From NCBI RefSeq assembly GCF_023161665.1, contig NZ_JALNTW010000005.1:1-64000 (forward strand): 64,000 nt of DNA, given 5' to 3'. Position numbers and translations under genes: made by a program. The notes under the pieces are model-generated. The model made no database searches and was not told the DNA's origin. It was given only the letters and a program-made list of their open reading frames with translations. This DNA comes from Shewanella sp. 1CM18E. Its GTDB lineage: Bacteria; Pseudomonadota; Gammaproteobacteria; Enterobacterales; Shewanellaceae. Positions 46,511 to 56,173 of this stretch are shown in pieces. The first letter of the stretch is position 1. Every line of letters begins with the position of its first letter.

Positions 46511-47518
46511 ATGAAGCGAATAGTGGTTCTGGCAGCCGATAATGCAGTTGCAGGTGGGATCTTAAGCTTTATGGACGTGTTTAGCTTTTGTAATACTTAC
46601 TGGAAAGTGACTCATCCTAACGCCGACGAAGTGCTATTCGAGTGTGCAATTATCTCGCCTAATGGTAAGCCAATAAACAGCGACTACCATGTTGTGCTGC
46701 CTGTGATCCCCCATGATGAGGCTGAGCATTATCTTAGCCATGCAGATGCTGTGGTGGTTGCATCGGCTACCATTACAAATCGACAAGAGTTTAATGCGTA
46801 TATGCAGGACTTTAAGCCTCATTTAGATACGCTACGCAAGTTTGCAACCACGGGGAAACCGGTAGCCGCTTATTGCTCTGGCACTTTAATGCTGGCGGCA
46901 TCAGGATTGCTGGATGACAAAAAGGCCACTTGCGTTTGGTGGTTGGCAGAGCTGTTTAAGCGCAGTTTTCCTCAGGTAAAACTCTGTAGTGAACACCTTG
47001 TGATGAATGACGGTGAGTTTTATACCGCGGGGGCGACCAGCGCTAATTTGAGTTTGGCTTTACAGTTAGTGCATAAGCTGGCTGGCGAGCAAATAGCAAC
47101 GCAAATGGCCAAGGTGTTGTTAATCGATCCTAATCGCACCTCACAACAAGCATTTGTCACATTAGCTGCCGACCCTAAGCACAAAGATGAATTAGTTAAA
47201 CGCATTCAAGACTGGATGCAGTTGCACTTACAAAGTCATATGCAGTTAGATGATATAGCCGATAAATTTGCTGTGGGAAAACGCACGCTTATCCGCCGCT
47301 TTAAAAAAGCCATCAACGAAACACCGGCTAGCTATATACAAAGGCTTAGGATTGATGAGGCGAAGAGGTTACTTGAAACTACAGAGTTGGCGGTTGAACA
47401 AATAGTTGCACTAGTTGGCTATGAAGATGTGAGTTCGTTTAGAAAATTGTTTATGCAAATAACCAGTTTAACGCCGCGTGCCTATCGGCAAAAATTCAAT
47501 ACTCATGACTGCTGCTAA
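46511..47518 (+). CDS. GlxA-type AraC regulator with DJ-1/PfpI domain
   Basis: A 335-residue regulator: an N-terminal DJ-1/PfpI (class I amidotransferase-like) domain (about 1-190; KPVAAYCSGTLMLAASGLLD holds the elbow Cys) and a C-terminal AraC HTH pair (about 225-330; VGKRTLIRRFKKAINETPASY, FRKLFMQITSLTPRAYRQKF). This is the GlxA/FtrA architecture; the family includes regulators of amino acid and quaternary amine metabolism, but the target is unknown here. ATG 46511 is chosen for GGGAGAAG just upstream. Confidence 0.9.
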   Translation: MKRIVVLAADNAVAGGILSFMDVFSFCNTYWKVTHPNADEVLFECAIISPNGKPINSDYHVVLPVIPHDEAEHYLSHADAVVVASATITNRQEFNAYMQDFKPHLDTLRKFATTGKPVAAYCSGTLMLAASGLLDDKKATCVWWLAELFKRSFPQVKLCSEHLVMNDGEFYTAGATSANLSLALQLVHKLAGEQIATQMAKVLLIDPNRTSQQAFVTLAADPKHKDELVKRIQDWMQLHLQSHMQLDDIADKFAVGKRTLIRRFKKAINETPASYIQRLRIDEAKRLLETTELAVEQIVALVGYEDVSSFRKLFMQITSLTPRAYRQKFNTHDCC

Positions 47519-47539
47519 CATCAGGTTAGCACTATGAGT
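47501..47539 (+). terminator. Hairpin overlapping the end of the GlxA-type gene
   Basis: A two-part stem: outer ACTCAT/ATGAGT and inner TGCTAAC/GTTAGCA with loop ATCAG. It lacks a T-tract, so it may block read-through only weakly or stabilise the 3' end. Confidence 0.5.
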
Positions 47540-47556
47540 ATTGGGGCTGTGTAGAT

Positions 47557-47787
47557 TTATAACGCGTTAATTTGCGACTTTAGCTCATAGCTATTATCGG
47601 TAACGATTTTCTCAAGCACTTGTACGCGTTGTTCTAAACGTTTGTTTTGCTTACGCAGCAGCTCTAACTCGTTGTTGGTGATCTCTGAGCTGGTGATTTT
47701 ACGTGACTTTAAATAGTGCTTAAACGCTTCACCTCCCGTGGCAATCGCAACAATAGCCACAATCAGTACAATCATAGGGATATCCAT
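47557..47787 (-). CDS. Small membrane/coiled-coil protein, PspB-like architecture
   Basis: A 76-residue protein with one N-terminal membrane helix (about 3-21) and a C-terminal coiled coil (about 38-75; ELLRKQNKRLEQRVQVLEKIV). This layout resembles phage shock protein PspB, but sequence identity is not clear and no pspA or pspC is nearby, so only the architecture is claimed. AAAGGAG lies 7 bases before the ATG. It starts 78 bp after the ABC permease gene on the same strand. Confidence 0.72.
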   Translation of the reverse strand: MDIPMIVLIVAIVAIATGGEAFKHYLKSRKITSSEITNNELELLRKQNKRLEQRVQVLEKIVTDNSYELKSQINAL

Positions 47788-47865
47788 AATTTGCTCCTTT
47801 GTTAGATAACCTAGTGTTAGCTTAGCGGCACAGACTCTGCCGCTAAGCTCAGTCGATTTGGTGAG

Positions 47866-49008
47866 TTACAAACCAAACACAATCTTCTCGCTCTTCAGTG
47901 ATTTTTGCATGCCAATAGCAAGGCCAATGGCAATAGCTAATGTGAACGCTGATGACACTGCGATTTGAGTCAGTGGTAGTTCACGGCCTTTAATAAATTC
48001 AATCAATGCCTGCATTTGCCCTGAGATCGGCAACCATTGGATAGCTTCAGGGGCAATGTTATAGCTGGCTGCCATGGCTAGCATCATAGGTACCATCAAC
48101 ACGATAGTGATGTATGACTGCGCTTCTTTAAAGCTCTTAGCCATAAAGGATACAAACAGCTGTAAGCAAGCTGCCATAATGGCTACCGGTAAACCCACAA
48201 GCAGCATCATTACAATAAAGCTGCTGTTAACGCTCACGGCAAAACCGAGTTCTTGCCAAGGCACAAAGCTGTAGGCGACTTTAGAGATAAGCAAGGTGAG
48301 TATTAAGCCGACCATGGCAAAAATAGTTACCGCAGTGATTTTAGCAATCACAATTTCCCAAGTTGATACCGGGTGGCTTAGCAATAGTGCCAATGAATTA
48401 CGTTCTCGTTCACCGGCGCTGGTATCGATTGCTAGGTTCATCCCAGAGATAAATACCGCATAAATCATGGTCATGGTGGCAAGACCTAAAATCATGCCCG
48501 CTTTTGAGTCCGGAGTGGCTTCATCTTCCACATTGACTTTAATTGGCTGCATAACGCGGGGGTCAATACCACGGGCAATGAGGCGCAAACTGCCCATTTC
48601 TCCGCTATAGGCTTGCAAACTTCTTTCTAAACGACGAATAGAGTTTTGCAGTTTTTCATTAGAGGCATCGGCGATTAGGGTGACTTCAGCGCTGAGTCCT
48701 TTTGCCATATTCGCAGCGTAGTCATCACTAATAATTAGTTGGATTGCCTTGGTGTCTTTAGCATCGCTGTCGCCGTGGGTAATGCCGCGGCTAGAAAGAA
48801 ACTTAACTAGATCCGGTGCGCCCTTAGCATTATCAATCTTGATATTGAGATCTTCTGGGCTTGTTAGCTGACCGATCAACAAAAAGAACATGCCGCACAT
48901 TAATAGTGGTGTACCTACCGCGTAATATAATCCCGCCATTACCGAGCGTTTATCTCGAGCTGCGTCGATAAGCTCTTTGCGGATCATTGAAATTATTTTA
49001 TTACTCAT
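47866..49008 (-). CDS. ABC-2 type exporter permease (NatB-like)
   Basis: A 380-residue integral membrane protein: an N-terminal helix (about 22-45), a periplasmic domain (about 50-170) and about five C-terminal helices with the DTSAGERERNSLALLLSHPV motif characteristic of NatB/ABC-2 permeases. It follows the ATPase gene by 24 bp. NatAB of Bacillus exports Na+; the substrate here is unknown. Confidence 0.9.
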   Translation of the reverse strand: MSNKIISMIRKELIDAARDKRSVMAGLYYAVGTPLLMCGMFFLLIGQLTSPEDLNIKIDNAKGAPDLVKFLSSRGITHGDSDAKDTKAIQLIISDDYAANMAKGLSAEVTLIADASNEKLQNSIRRLERSLQAYSGEMGSLRLIARGIDPRVMQPIKVNVEDEATPDSKAGMILGLATMTMIYAVFISGMNLAIDTSAGERERNSLALLLSHPVSTWEIVIAKITAVTIFAMVGLILTLLISKVAYSFVPWQELGFAVSVNSSFIVMMLLVGLPVAIMAACLQLFVSFMAKSFKEAQSYITIVLMVPMMLAMAASYNIAPEAIQWLPISGQMQALIEFIKGRELPLTQIAVSSAFTLAIAIGLAIGMQKSLKSEKIVFGL

Positions 49009-49032
49009 GTTGAAATCCTTTTATCAGCCTAA

Positions 49033-49767
49033 TTAGGCCGCAATGCCTTCGTCGGTACCAATTAATTGAATAAAGGCATCTTCAAGCGAGTCCTTTCCGG
49101 TTTGTTGGCATAGCGCATCAGGGCTGCCAACTGCGACCACTTTGCCTTCAGCCATTACAATCACTTGATCACAAAGCGCAGCCACTTCTTGCATCACATG
49201 GCTGGAAAACAGTACGCAGTGACCTTGGTTTTTGAGGTCGCGCAAAATATCGCGTAGCACTCGAGTGCTCATTACATCTAAGCCGCGAGTCGGCTCATCT
49301 AAAATGATATTGGTTGGCTGGTGCACTATGGCTTGCGCTAAAGCGGTTTTCATTCGCTGGCCTTGGGAAAAGCCTTTGCATTGGCGGTCGGCAATATCAG
49401 CGAGATGCAATTTATCTATCACGCTGCTGGTGGCAAGCTTAGCCTCTTTGCGAGATAAACCATAGAGTTCGGCAAAATAGCTAATGTATTCCCGCGGGGT
49501 CAAACGCTCATACAGACCAAATGGATCTGGGAACAACCCCAGTTGTTGTTTAGCTGCAACGGGAGATTTGGCGATATCGATTCCGTCAATTTCAGCAACA
49601 CCTTGGTCTGGTTTTAATAACCCAAATATGGTGCGCAAACAGGTGGTTTTCCCCGCGCCATTAGGGCCGAGTAGCCCGGTAATTTGGCCGTCTTGTGCTG
49701 AAAAGCTTAAATCATTCAGCGCCTGCACATCTCCGATGCGTTTTGATAAATTCGATACTTGTATCAT
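49033..49767 (-). CDS. ABC exporter ATP-binding protein (NatA-like)
   Basis: A 244-residue ATPase with Walker A GPNGAGKTT, signature FSQGQRMKTALA, Walker B NIILDEPTRGLD and switch His SSHVMQEV. The GLDVMSTRVLRDIL region is typical of NatA. It lies 10 bp after the hydrolase gene and 24 bp before the permease, forming a three-gene operon. Confidence 0.92.
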   Translation of the reverse strand: MIQVSNLSKRIGDVQALNDLSFSAQDGQITGLLGPNGAGKTTCLRTIFGLLKPDQGVAEIDGIDIAKSPVAAKQQLGLFPDPFGLYERLTPREYISYFAELYGLSRKEAKLATSSVIDKLHLADIADRQCKGFSQGQRMKTALAQAIVHQPTNIILDEPTRGLDVMSTRVLRDILRDLKNQGHCVLFSSHVMQEVAALCDQVIVMAEGKVVAVGSPDALCQQTGKDSLEDAFIQLIGTDEGIAA

Positions 49768-49777
49768 TTGGGTTTCC

Positions 49778-51334
49778 TTACTGATTCAGGGCTGTTTGTT
49801 CGTCTGGCGTTGAAGCATCATCACTGGGGATCGCCTCTACTGTGCTGGCGTTAAGATAAAAATTACGACGAATATCTTCACTTAAACACGCTGCATCTAA
49901 CTCAACTACCGAGCCTGTTTCGACGAGATCGGCGATCAAGTCGTTACCACATGATTGATAAGCCACACCATGAGTCGCATAAGGCGCTACAAAGTGTTTG
50001 GCATTGGTCAGCTTTTCCATGGCTAGCTCGCCCCAACTTGGTGGCGTTGCGGGATCGAGTTCACCCGATAACAACAAGGTTGGAATATCGCTGGCAATTG
50101 CATCGCTAAAATTGGCATCTACTGCTGGCATATTCCACACGGCACAAGACTCGGCAAAAGTTTTTAGCATCTCATGACCAAAGTAACTTTGATTGGTTTG
50201 CTCACGCAGTTCCGGGGTTAGACGTTGCCAGTCTTCACCACATACCACTGATGCATGCATACCCATTGCGATCCCTGCATTATCCATACTCATGGCATAC
50301 AGGCCGGTGATAGGTTGAAAGTTGCCATTAGCTGCTTGATGGATGGCATGGGGAATAAGCGAACGCGTGGCTGGCGAATACAAGGCCATGCGCAGTGCAC
50401 CTTTGAACTTACTGCGGGTCATTGTCAGCTTAGTGGCTTCACCGGTTAATGGGTCGGGAACTAGGCTAATTTGCGGCGCTTGGGTTAATTCTGCATCAAC
50501 TTTATCCAGATCCGCTTTTAAGTCTGGAAACTGCTTATGGCATAACTCGTTATTACTACAATCTTCAATCAATAAATCGAATGCACGAGCGATAGCGTTA
50601 CCTATGGCTAATACGCTTTGCTGCATAGGCACGACACCATCAAGAGTGACGGTTGCCAGGCTTTCAGGATAGTGACGCATATAAAGCTGCGCCATACGCG
50701 TACCGTAAGACACACCGTATAAATGCAGTTTTTGGTAGCCTAAATGGGCGCGTACCGCTTCAAAATCTTTTAGCGCATTTAGGCTGCCGTATTGAGTGAC
50801 ATCGGCATCGAGCTCATCTAAACACTTTTGGGTTTCTACTCGGGTATCAAAAAGGCTTTCATCAATTGCTAGCGCACTGTCAAATGCGTCACCGACACAT
50901 TGCAGCGGATTTGATTGGCCGGTGCCGCGTTGGTCGATAAGAATAACATCTTCAGTTTGGCGCACTTTAGTGAGCATGCGATCAAAGCCTTGGGCATTTT
51001 CAATCGCTGATTGACCTGGGCCGCCAGCAATGGCGAGTAGGGCCGCTTGTTTGTTACTTGGCTTAGTGGCAGGCATTACCACGTAATGAATTTGGATCTG
51101 CTTACCATCTGGCTTGGCATAGTTCTCAGGCACTGAAATAGCGCCGCACTGCATCTGCTCTGACAGGCCATCGACATAACAAGCTTGTTGCGTGCTGGCC
51201 GCATTGGTTTCTTCGGCGTGAACTGCAAGGGGGATCATGCCCACAGCCATTAATATGGCGGCGCTGGCGGACTTATGGCGCCAAAGCACAGGTGAAATCT
51301 GTGCGCGTAATTGAGAGTACATTCCATGAAGCAT
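49778..51334 (-). CDS. Exported alpha/beta hydrolase, TAP-like tripeptidyl/prolyl aminopeptidase family
   Basis: A 518-residue exported hydrolase (signal peptide about 1-41, ending VHAEE). The catalytic triad is visible: nucleophile in GVSYGTR, Asp in GELDPATPP and His in YATHGV. The oxyanion region GGPGQS and DQRGTGQS are typical of proline iminopeptidase/TAP family enzymes, which release N-terminal residues from peptides. The C-terminal TAP-like domain is present. ATG 51334 is chosen (AAGGA 9 bases upstream) over a TTG at 51355. It heads an operon with a NatAB-type exporter, so peptide handling and export may be linked. Confidence 0.88.
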   Translation of the reverse strand: MLHGMYSQLRAQISPVLWRHKSASAAILMAVGMIPLAVHAEETNAASTQQACYVDGLSEQMQCGAISVPENYAKPDGKQIQIHYVVMPATKPSNKQAALLAIAGGPGQSAIENAQGFDRMLTKVRQTEDVILIDQRGTGQSNPLQCVGDAFDSALAIDESLFDTRVETQKCLDELDADVTQYGSLNALKDFEAVRAHLGYQKLHLYGVSYGTRMAQLYMRHYPESLATVTLDGVVPMQQSVLAIGNAIARAFDLLIEDCSNNELCHKQFPDLKADLDKVDAELTQAPQISLVPDPLTGEATKLTMTRSKFKGALRMALYSPATRSLIPHAIHQAANGNFQPITGLYAMSMDNAGIAMGMHASVVCGEDWQRLTPELREQTNQSYFGHEMLKTFAESCAVWNMPAVDANFSDAIASDIPTLLLSGELDPATPPSWGELAMEKLTNAKHFVAPYATHGVAYQSCGNDLIADLVETGSVVELDAACLSEDIRRNFYLNASTVEAIPSDDASTPDEQTALNQ

Positions 51335-51380
51335 GATACTGATTCCTTTTTGCAATTTAGCGTATCTATGTTAACTTTGT

Positions 51381-51412
51381 ACTGTATCGGTGTATCAATG
51401 TATTAATACAGT
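51381..51412. promoter_or_regulatory. Palindromic operator candidate for the GntR/YtrA regulator
   Basis: ACTGTAT and ATACAGT form a perfect 7-bp inverted repeat with an 18-bp spacer, centred between the divergent hydrolase and GntR genes, 13 bp before the GntR start. GTAT elements also recur inside the spacer. YtrA-type regulators commonly repress their own ABC operons from such sites. Confidence 0.55.
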
Positions 51413-51424
51413 GACTAAAGGCTA

Positions 51425-51799
51425 ATGTTAGAACTACTAAATGTCAACCCCAGCAGCGGTGAACCCATTTATCGACAATTAAGCGAGCAAATCGTACGTT
51501 TGATTGTGGGTGGCCAACTACAAAGTGAACAGGTTTTACCGTCAGTACGGCAAATGGCTGAACACTTAACGGTAAACCCAATGACGGTGTCGCGTGCTAT
51601 CCAGCAATTAGTCGAGCAAGGTTGGCTAGAGCGCCGCCGAGGCCAGCCAACCCGTGTGGCACAAAGAGCGCAAAATGAATCCGATAACAGTAGTCAGTTA
51701 TTACTCGCACCTGTCGATGCGCTAATTAAACAAGCGCAGCAGTTGGGTATTGATCTCGATGGATTAAAACAGCTTTTAGGAGAACGCTGGCAAAAATAA
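51425..51799 (+). CDS. GntR-family regulator, YtrA subfamily
   Basis: A 124-residue regulator with an N-terminal winged helix (GEPIYRQLSEQIVRLIVGGQ, LPSVRQMAEHLTVNPMTVSR, about 10-65) and a short C-terminal helical dimerisation tail but no effector domain, which defines the YtrA subfamily. These usually repress adjacent ABC transporter genes in response to envelope-active compounds. The ABC genes follow 43 bp later. A palindromic operator candidate lies just upstream. Confidence 0.9.
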   Translation: MLELLNVNPSSGEPIYRQLSEQIVRLIVGGQLQSEQVLPSVRQMAEHLTVNPMTVSRAIQQLVEQGWLERRRGQPTRVAQRAQNESDNSSQLLLAPVDALIKQAQQLGIDLDGLKQLLGERWQK

Positions 51800-51842
51800 G
51801 CCGGATCTCGCTAGGATAAGTAAGACGAAAGGACAAGTTTCG

Positions 51843-52685
51843 ATGGAGATGAATCAAACAGCGACTTTGGCATTTAGTCAGGTCAGCAAGCAGTTTGAAC
51901 AGCAAACAGCACTCGATGATCTAAGTTTGCAGCTTTACCCAGGTATGGTTGTGGGTTTATTGGGGCAAAATGGTGCCGGTAAATCAACCTTGATGCGCTG
52001 TGCATTAGGCATTATCGAGCCTAATGTTGGTGAGGTAAGCGTGCTCGGTAGCTCCGTAAAAGAGCTAAGCTCTGAGCTTAAAACTCAAATAGGCTATGTA
52101 CCTCAGCAGCCTTTTGGCTACGAGGGTTTTACTGTTGTTAAAGCTCTCGACCTGCATCGCAGCTTTTATCCTGATTGGGATAGGGCGTTAGAAACTGAGT
52201 GGCTGCAACGTTTCGACTTAGATCCCAAACAACAAGTACAACGCTTATCTGTTGGTCAGCGCCAATCACTCGCATTAATCATGGCGATGTCATATCGGCC
52301 AAAATTGCTTATTTTAGATGAACCTGTCGCCAGCTTAGACCCTATTGCGCGTCGCAAATTTATGGCGGATCTATTTGATTTAGCCCTCGAGTCAGGTTCT
52401 TGTGTGCTGTTTTCCTCTCATATCACTTCCGATCTCGAACGCGTAGCCAGTCACTTGGCCTTGCTGAAACAAGGCAAGTTAGTGCTATTTAAAGAAATAG
52501 ATGCGCTGCGAGAACAAGTAAAGTTGCTGACTCTGGCTGAGGAGGCGCAGTTACCAGAGGAGTTACAGGTTCTTAATAGCCAAGGCAATAAAGTGCTGGT
52601 GGATAATTTTAAGCAAGATTTCACCGGTTTAATTAGGGCTGAATCACTTAACCTAGAACAGCTATTTATGGAGTTACATTCATGA
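51843..52685 (+). CDS. ABC exporter ATP-binding protein (YtrB-like)
   Basis: A 280-residue ATPase with Walker A GQNGAGKST, signature LSVGQRQSLALI, Walker B LLILDEPVASLD and switch His SSHITSD. It follows the YtrA-type regulator and overlaps the membrane gene by 4 bp (ATGA). The substrate is unknown; such systems often give antibiotic or bacteriocin resistance. Confidence 0.9.
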   Translation: MEMNQTATLAFSQVSKQFEQQTALDDLSLQLYPGMVVGLLGQNGAGKSTLMRCALGIIEPNVGEVSVLGSSVKELSSELKTQIGYVPQQPFGYEGFTVVKALDLHRSFYPDWDRALETEWLQRFDLDPKQQVQRLSVGQRQSLALIMAMSYRPKLLILDEPVASLDPIARRKFMADLFDLALESGSCVLFSSHITSDLERVASHLALLKQGKLVLFKEIDALREQVKLLTLAEEAQLPEELQVLNSQGNKVLVDNFKQDFTGLIRAESLNLEQLFMELHS

Positions 52686-53983
52686 GCTGGGCCCATATCC
52701 GCTCAGGCGCTTGGTTAAAAGGCTGTATACGTCTGTGGTTATTTGATCTTGGTTGCGTAAGTTTTCTGGGTGTTGCCTTACTTGGCTTAGTCATGGTGCT
52801 AGGGTTACCTTTAATATTGCCCGCTGATGCGCAGAAAAAAGTCGATACCTTAGTTTTGCTGATGAATATGTCTATCGGCTCTATCTGTATTGCTATTGGT
52901 TGGCAAATGAATCGGTTAGCGGCGACTGAATGGGCAAACATAGTGCCGCAATATCGGCTTAATGTGATGCTGCAAGCTGCCGCTTTGTTATTGTTGATGC
53001 TGAGTGTGGTGGGCGGCTTTTTTATTGCCTATGACGCATTCGATAAAATTACTGAGTCGTTAATAAGTTTACTACTAGGCCTGAGCTTTTTATATTTCAG
53101 CTTAGCGAGAAAAAATGCGTTTCATTTTTCGTTTTTCTTGTATATCTCACTGCCAATGCTGCCTTATATAGAGCAAACCTTGCCTCAGGGGGCAACTATT
53201 GTATTAGTGCTGTTAAATTTGGCGCTAATGCTGCTAGTTAGTCAAAAAATGATGGGATTAACTTGGAATAACAAGGCTCGTTCAGTGTACCTAAATGGCT
53301 TAGAGATGGGCTGGATTTGGTTACCATCGCCACGTTCAATGGCTTTGCTAAACCGAATAGAACGTAGTCTGCACCCTGCTAATTACTTTATTGGTCCTGT
53401 GTTTAGTATGTTGTTATTGCTTATGCCATTAACAACATTGCTGCTGGCTGGTATTGGTCATTATTATGCGGTTGAGATCCCTGTGCTGGTTTTTCTCGTG
53501 CAATTTAACTGTATTTTATGTGGTATGTTGCACTGGAGTCGCATTCAGCGATGGCGTGCGGTTGAGAGCCTATATGTACTGCCGGGATTTGATGGTAAGC
53601 AGGGCATGATTAACGCGTTTATGCAGGCGCAATATCGTTTGCTGGTTATTTTGGTGATTAGCATGATAATTACCGCGAGTATCGTTAGCCTGTTGGATCA
53701 GAGCATTAACTTGTCTGTTTGGTTGCACATGGTATTAACTACCTTGTTTGCTTGTGCAGCGACTTTAGGTTTAGGCTCTATGTGTCGTAACTCAATACAG
53801 ATCTCAGGACTTATCTTTTTGATTGGCTTGTTATCCGGCTGGAGCTCTGTTGGCATGTCATCGGCAGAACAAACGCAAGTATGGGGTCTTGTTGCTTGGG
53901 ATCTATTATTTTTACTCTTATCGATTGCTTTATTGTGGCGCGCAAAACAGTGTTTATGGCGTGAAGATCTACTGAGTCGATAA
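52682..53983 (+). CDS. Multispanning membrane protein, probable permease of the YtrB-like ABC system
   Basis: A 433-residue hydrophobic protein with about ten to twelve predicted membrane segments and no recognised motif. Its start overlaps the ATPase stop by 4 bp, so it is almost certainly the permease partner. The gene ends the operon, about 155 bp before a terminator. Confidence 0.82.
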   Translation: MSWAHIRSGAWLKGCIRLWLFDLGCVSFLGVALLGLVMVLGLPLILPADAQKKVDTLVLLMNMSIGSICIAIGWQMNRLAATEWANIVPQYRLNVMLQAAALLLLMLSVVGGFFIAYDAFDKITESLISLLLGLSFLYFSLARKNAFHFSFFLYISLPMLPYIEQTLPQGATIVLVLLNLALMLLVSQKMMGLTWNNKARSVYLNGLEMGWIWLPSPRSMALLNRIERSLHPANYFIGPVFSMLLLLMPLTTLLLAGIGHYYAVEIPVLVFLVQFNCILCGMLHWSRIQRWRAVESLYVLPGFDGKQGMINAFMQAQYRLLVILVISMIITASIVSLLDQSINLSVWLHMVLTTLFACAATLGLGSMCRNSIQISGLIFLIGLLSGWSSVGMSSAEQTQVWGLVAWDLLFLLLSIALLWRAKQCLWREDLLSR

Positions 53984-54137
53984 GTTTAATTGTGGATATT
54001 AGCGTGCAATTTTGCAAAATGATTAAAAATTAATCTAAATTGTTGCGTGAATAATCACAGTCAAAATGTACAGCTGTTAATAAATTATTTGTTTTTTAAT
54101 TAAGATACTTAGCTTAAAAGATTAGTTGTTAAATATG

Positions 54138-54168
54138 GGCCGTCAACCTCTCAGGACGGCCTTTTTTT
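54138..54168 (+). terminator. Intrinsic terminator
   Basis: A perfect 7-bp stem (GGCCGTC / GACGGCC) with a 10-nt loop is followed by seven T residues. It separates the ABC operon from the acyl-CoA synthetase gene. Confidence 0.9.
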
Positions 54169-54273
54169 GTGTATTAGTTAACAGAAATAGAGCAAAAACT
54201 CTTAGTGTTTATAGATTCTTCGAGTAAACTTGCGCCAAAGCGGAACACTTGTAAGCTAAAAGGTAGCTATTTT

Positions 54274-56070
54274 ATGTCGCTCGAGCAATACCACGTAGTA
54301 CGATTAATACAACAACAAAGCCAAGCACTTGGCGATGCGATTGCGCTCGAAGGATTTGAAACGCTAGCGCCATGGCACCAAGTGAGCTGGTCTCAATTTG
54401 ACGTTATTACGTCTAAAATTGCACGCGTGTTGATTCAGTTCGGTATTGAATCACAAGATCGTGCAGTGATCCTGTCGCAAAACTGCCCACAGTGGACTTG
54501 TGCTGACTTAGGCCTATTAAAAGCTAAAGCTGTGGTTGTGCCTATTTACCCAACTAGCACCATTGAGCAAGCCTCTTACATTGTTAACGATGCGGCTGCA
54601 AAACTGATATTTGTTGGTGACGCTGAGCATTATGCGATGGCGTGCGACTTAGTGAGCCAGTGTGACAGCTTGACTAAAATTGTGGTGTTCAATAAATCTG
54701 TAGAACTACAAGACTCACAAAATCATTTCTATCTCGATGACTTGCTTGCGCAAGAAACTGATTTAGCGGCAGACGCTGAACTTGAAAAGCGCCTAGCAGC
54801 GTTTGATTTAGATGACTTGCTAACCCTTATTTATACTTCGGGCACCACGGGCGATCCAAAGGGCGTCATGCTGGATTATCGTAATATCGCCTCTATGGTG
54901 CGCCAGCACGATAACTTCTTGCCATTTACACCGGGTGATGTGTCGTTAGCATTCTTACCATTAAGTCATGTATTTGAGCGTGGTTGGAGCTTCTACGTAT
55001 TATCACGTGGTGGCCATAACGTTTATCTTTCTAACCCAATGGCAGTGAAAGAAGCGATCGTTCAAGTGCGTCCACATACGCTTTGTGTGGTGCCACGCTT
55101 TTTAGAAAAAGTGTACAGCGCAGTACAGGATAAAGTGATTAAAGCGCCAGAGATGCGCCAGAAGATGTTTACTTGGGCGATGTCTGTTGGTCATAAGCAA
55201 TCTGAAGTTGGCCAAGGTCGTCATAAAGCTTCAATCGGCTTGAGCTTACAGTGGAAGCTCGCAAACAAACTTGTATTCAGTAAGTTAAAGCAAGTATTAG
55301 GTGGTCGTCTTAAGTTTATGCCTTGTGGCGGTGCTGCATTGGATCCAAACGTTAGTGCTTTCTTCCAAAGCATTGATGTGCCAGTTTTATGTGGTTACGG
55401 TATGACCGAAACAACAGCAACTGCGACTTGTAACACTTTGGCTAACCGAGTGCCTGGCTCAAATGGCCAAGCTATTCCGGAAGTGGAAATTAAGCTAGGT
55501 AAAGACAACGAGATTCTAGTGCGTGGCGATACCGTCATGCGTGGTTACTACAATCGCCCACAAGAAACGGCTGAAGCATTTGAAGATGGCTGGTTAAAGA
55601 CCGGTGATGCTGGTCGTATGGACGAAAACGGTAACTTATTTATTACCGACCGTATTAAAGAGTTGATGAAAACCTCAAACGGTAAGTACATTGCACCGCA
55701 ACGTGTTGAAGGTAAAGTTGGCTGCTGTCCATTCATCGAGCAAGTGGCTATTGTTGCTGATGCGCGTAACTATGTAACGGCACTGATTGTACCGGCATTT
55801 GAATCATTAGAAGCGTGGGCAAAAGAGAAAGGCTTAAGCTATGAGTCGCAAATTGAATTGCTGCGCCACTCTCACGTAGTTGAACATTTTGAGCAGCGCC
55901 TTAAAACACTACAAAGTGAGCTTGCTGGCTTTGAAAAGATTAAGAAGTTCACCTTGTTACCCGATGCGTTTTCAATGGAAGCGGGCTTAATCACGCCAAC
56001 TATGAAGCTTCGTCGTAAAGTGATTTACAACAAGTACGCACGTGAAATCGACAAAATGTATAGCCGTTAA
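54274..56070 (+). CDS. Long-chain acyl-CoA synthetase (AMP-forming)
   Basis: A 598-residue adenylate-forming enzyme that activates fatty acids to acyl-CoA. The AMP-binding P-loop LIYTSGTTGDPKGVML, GYGMTETTA, the GDTVMRGYY/GWLKTGDAG region and ITDRIKELMKTSNGKYI are all present. It belongs to the long FadD15-like class common in gammaproteobacteria in addition to FadD. ATG 54274 (AAAAGG about 10 bases upstream) is preferred to ATG 54205. It is monocistronic with a terminator after it. Confidence 0.92.
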   Translation: MSLEQYHVVRLIQQQSQALGDAIALEGFETLAPWHQVSWSQFDVITSKIARVLIQFGIESQDRAVILSQNCPQWTCADLGLLKAKAVVVPIYPTSTIEQASYIVNDAAAKLIFVGDAEHYAMACDLVSQCDSLTKIVVFNKSVELQDSQNHFYLDDLLAQETDLAADAELEKRLAAFDLDDLLTLIYTSGTTGDPKGVMLDYRNIASMVRQHDNFLPFTPGDVSLAFLPLSHVFERGWSFYVLSRGGHNVYLSNPMAVKEAIVQVRPHTLCVVPRFLEKVYSAVQDKVIKAPEMRQKMFTWAMSVGHKQSEVGQGRHKASIGLSLQWKLANKLVFSKLKQVLGGRLKFMPCGGAALDPNVSAFFQSIDVPVLCGYGMTETTATATCNTLANRVPGSNGQAIPEVEIKLGKDNEILVRGDTVMRGYYNRPQETAEAFEDGWLKTGDAGRMDENGNLFITDRIKELMKTSNGKYIAPQRVEGKVGCCPFIEQVAIVADARNYVTALIVPAFESLEAWAKEKGLSYESQIELLRHSHVVEHFEQRLKTLQSELAGFEKIKKFTLLPDAFSMEAGLITPTMKLRRKVIYNKYAREIDKMYSR

Positions 56071-56093
56071 TATTGGCTTGAAGATGTTGATAG

Positions 56094-56119
56094 AAAGGGA
56101 TGCTTAGCATCCCTTTTTT
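56094..56119 (+). terminator. Intrinsic terminator after the acyl-CoA synthetase gene
   Basis: A 10-bp stem (AAAGGGATGC / GCATCCCTTT) with a 3-nt loop ends in a T-run. Confidence 0.92.
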
Positions 56120-56173
56120 ATGCCGTTCTTTATTTTCTGAAATCTGTTGGTATTTATATCAGTGGAATAGTTT

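Noticed and set aside
54046..54062. CRP-like palindrome GTGAATAATCAC before the acyl-CoA synthetase gene
   Set aside because: The half-site spacing is 4 bp rather than the 6 bp needed for CRP, so it is not called as a site.
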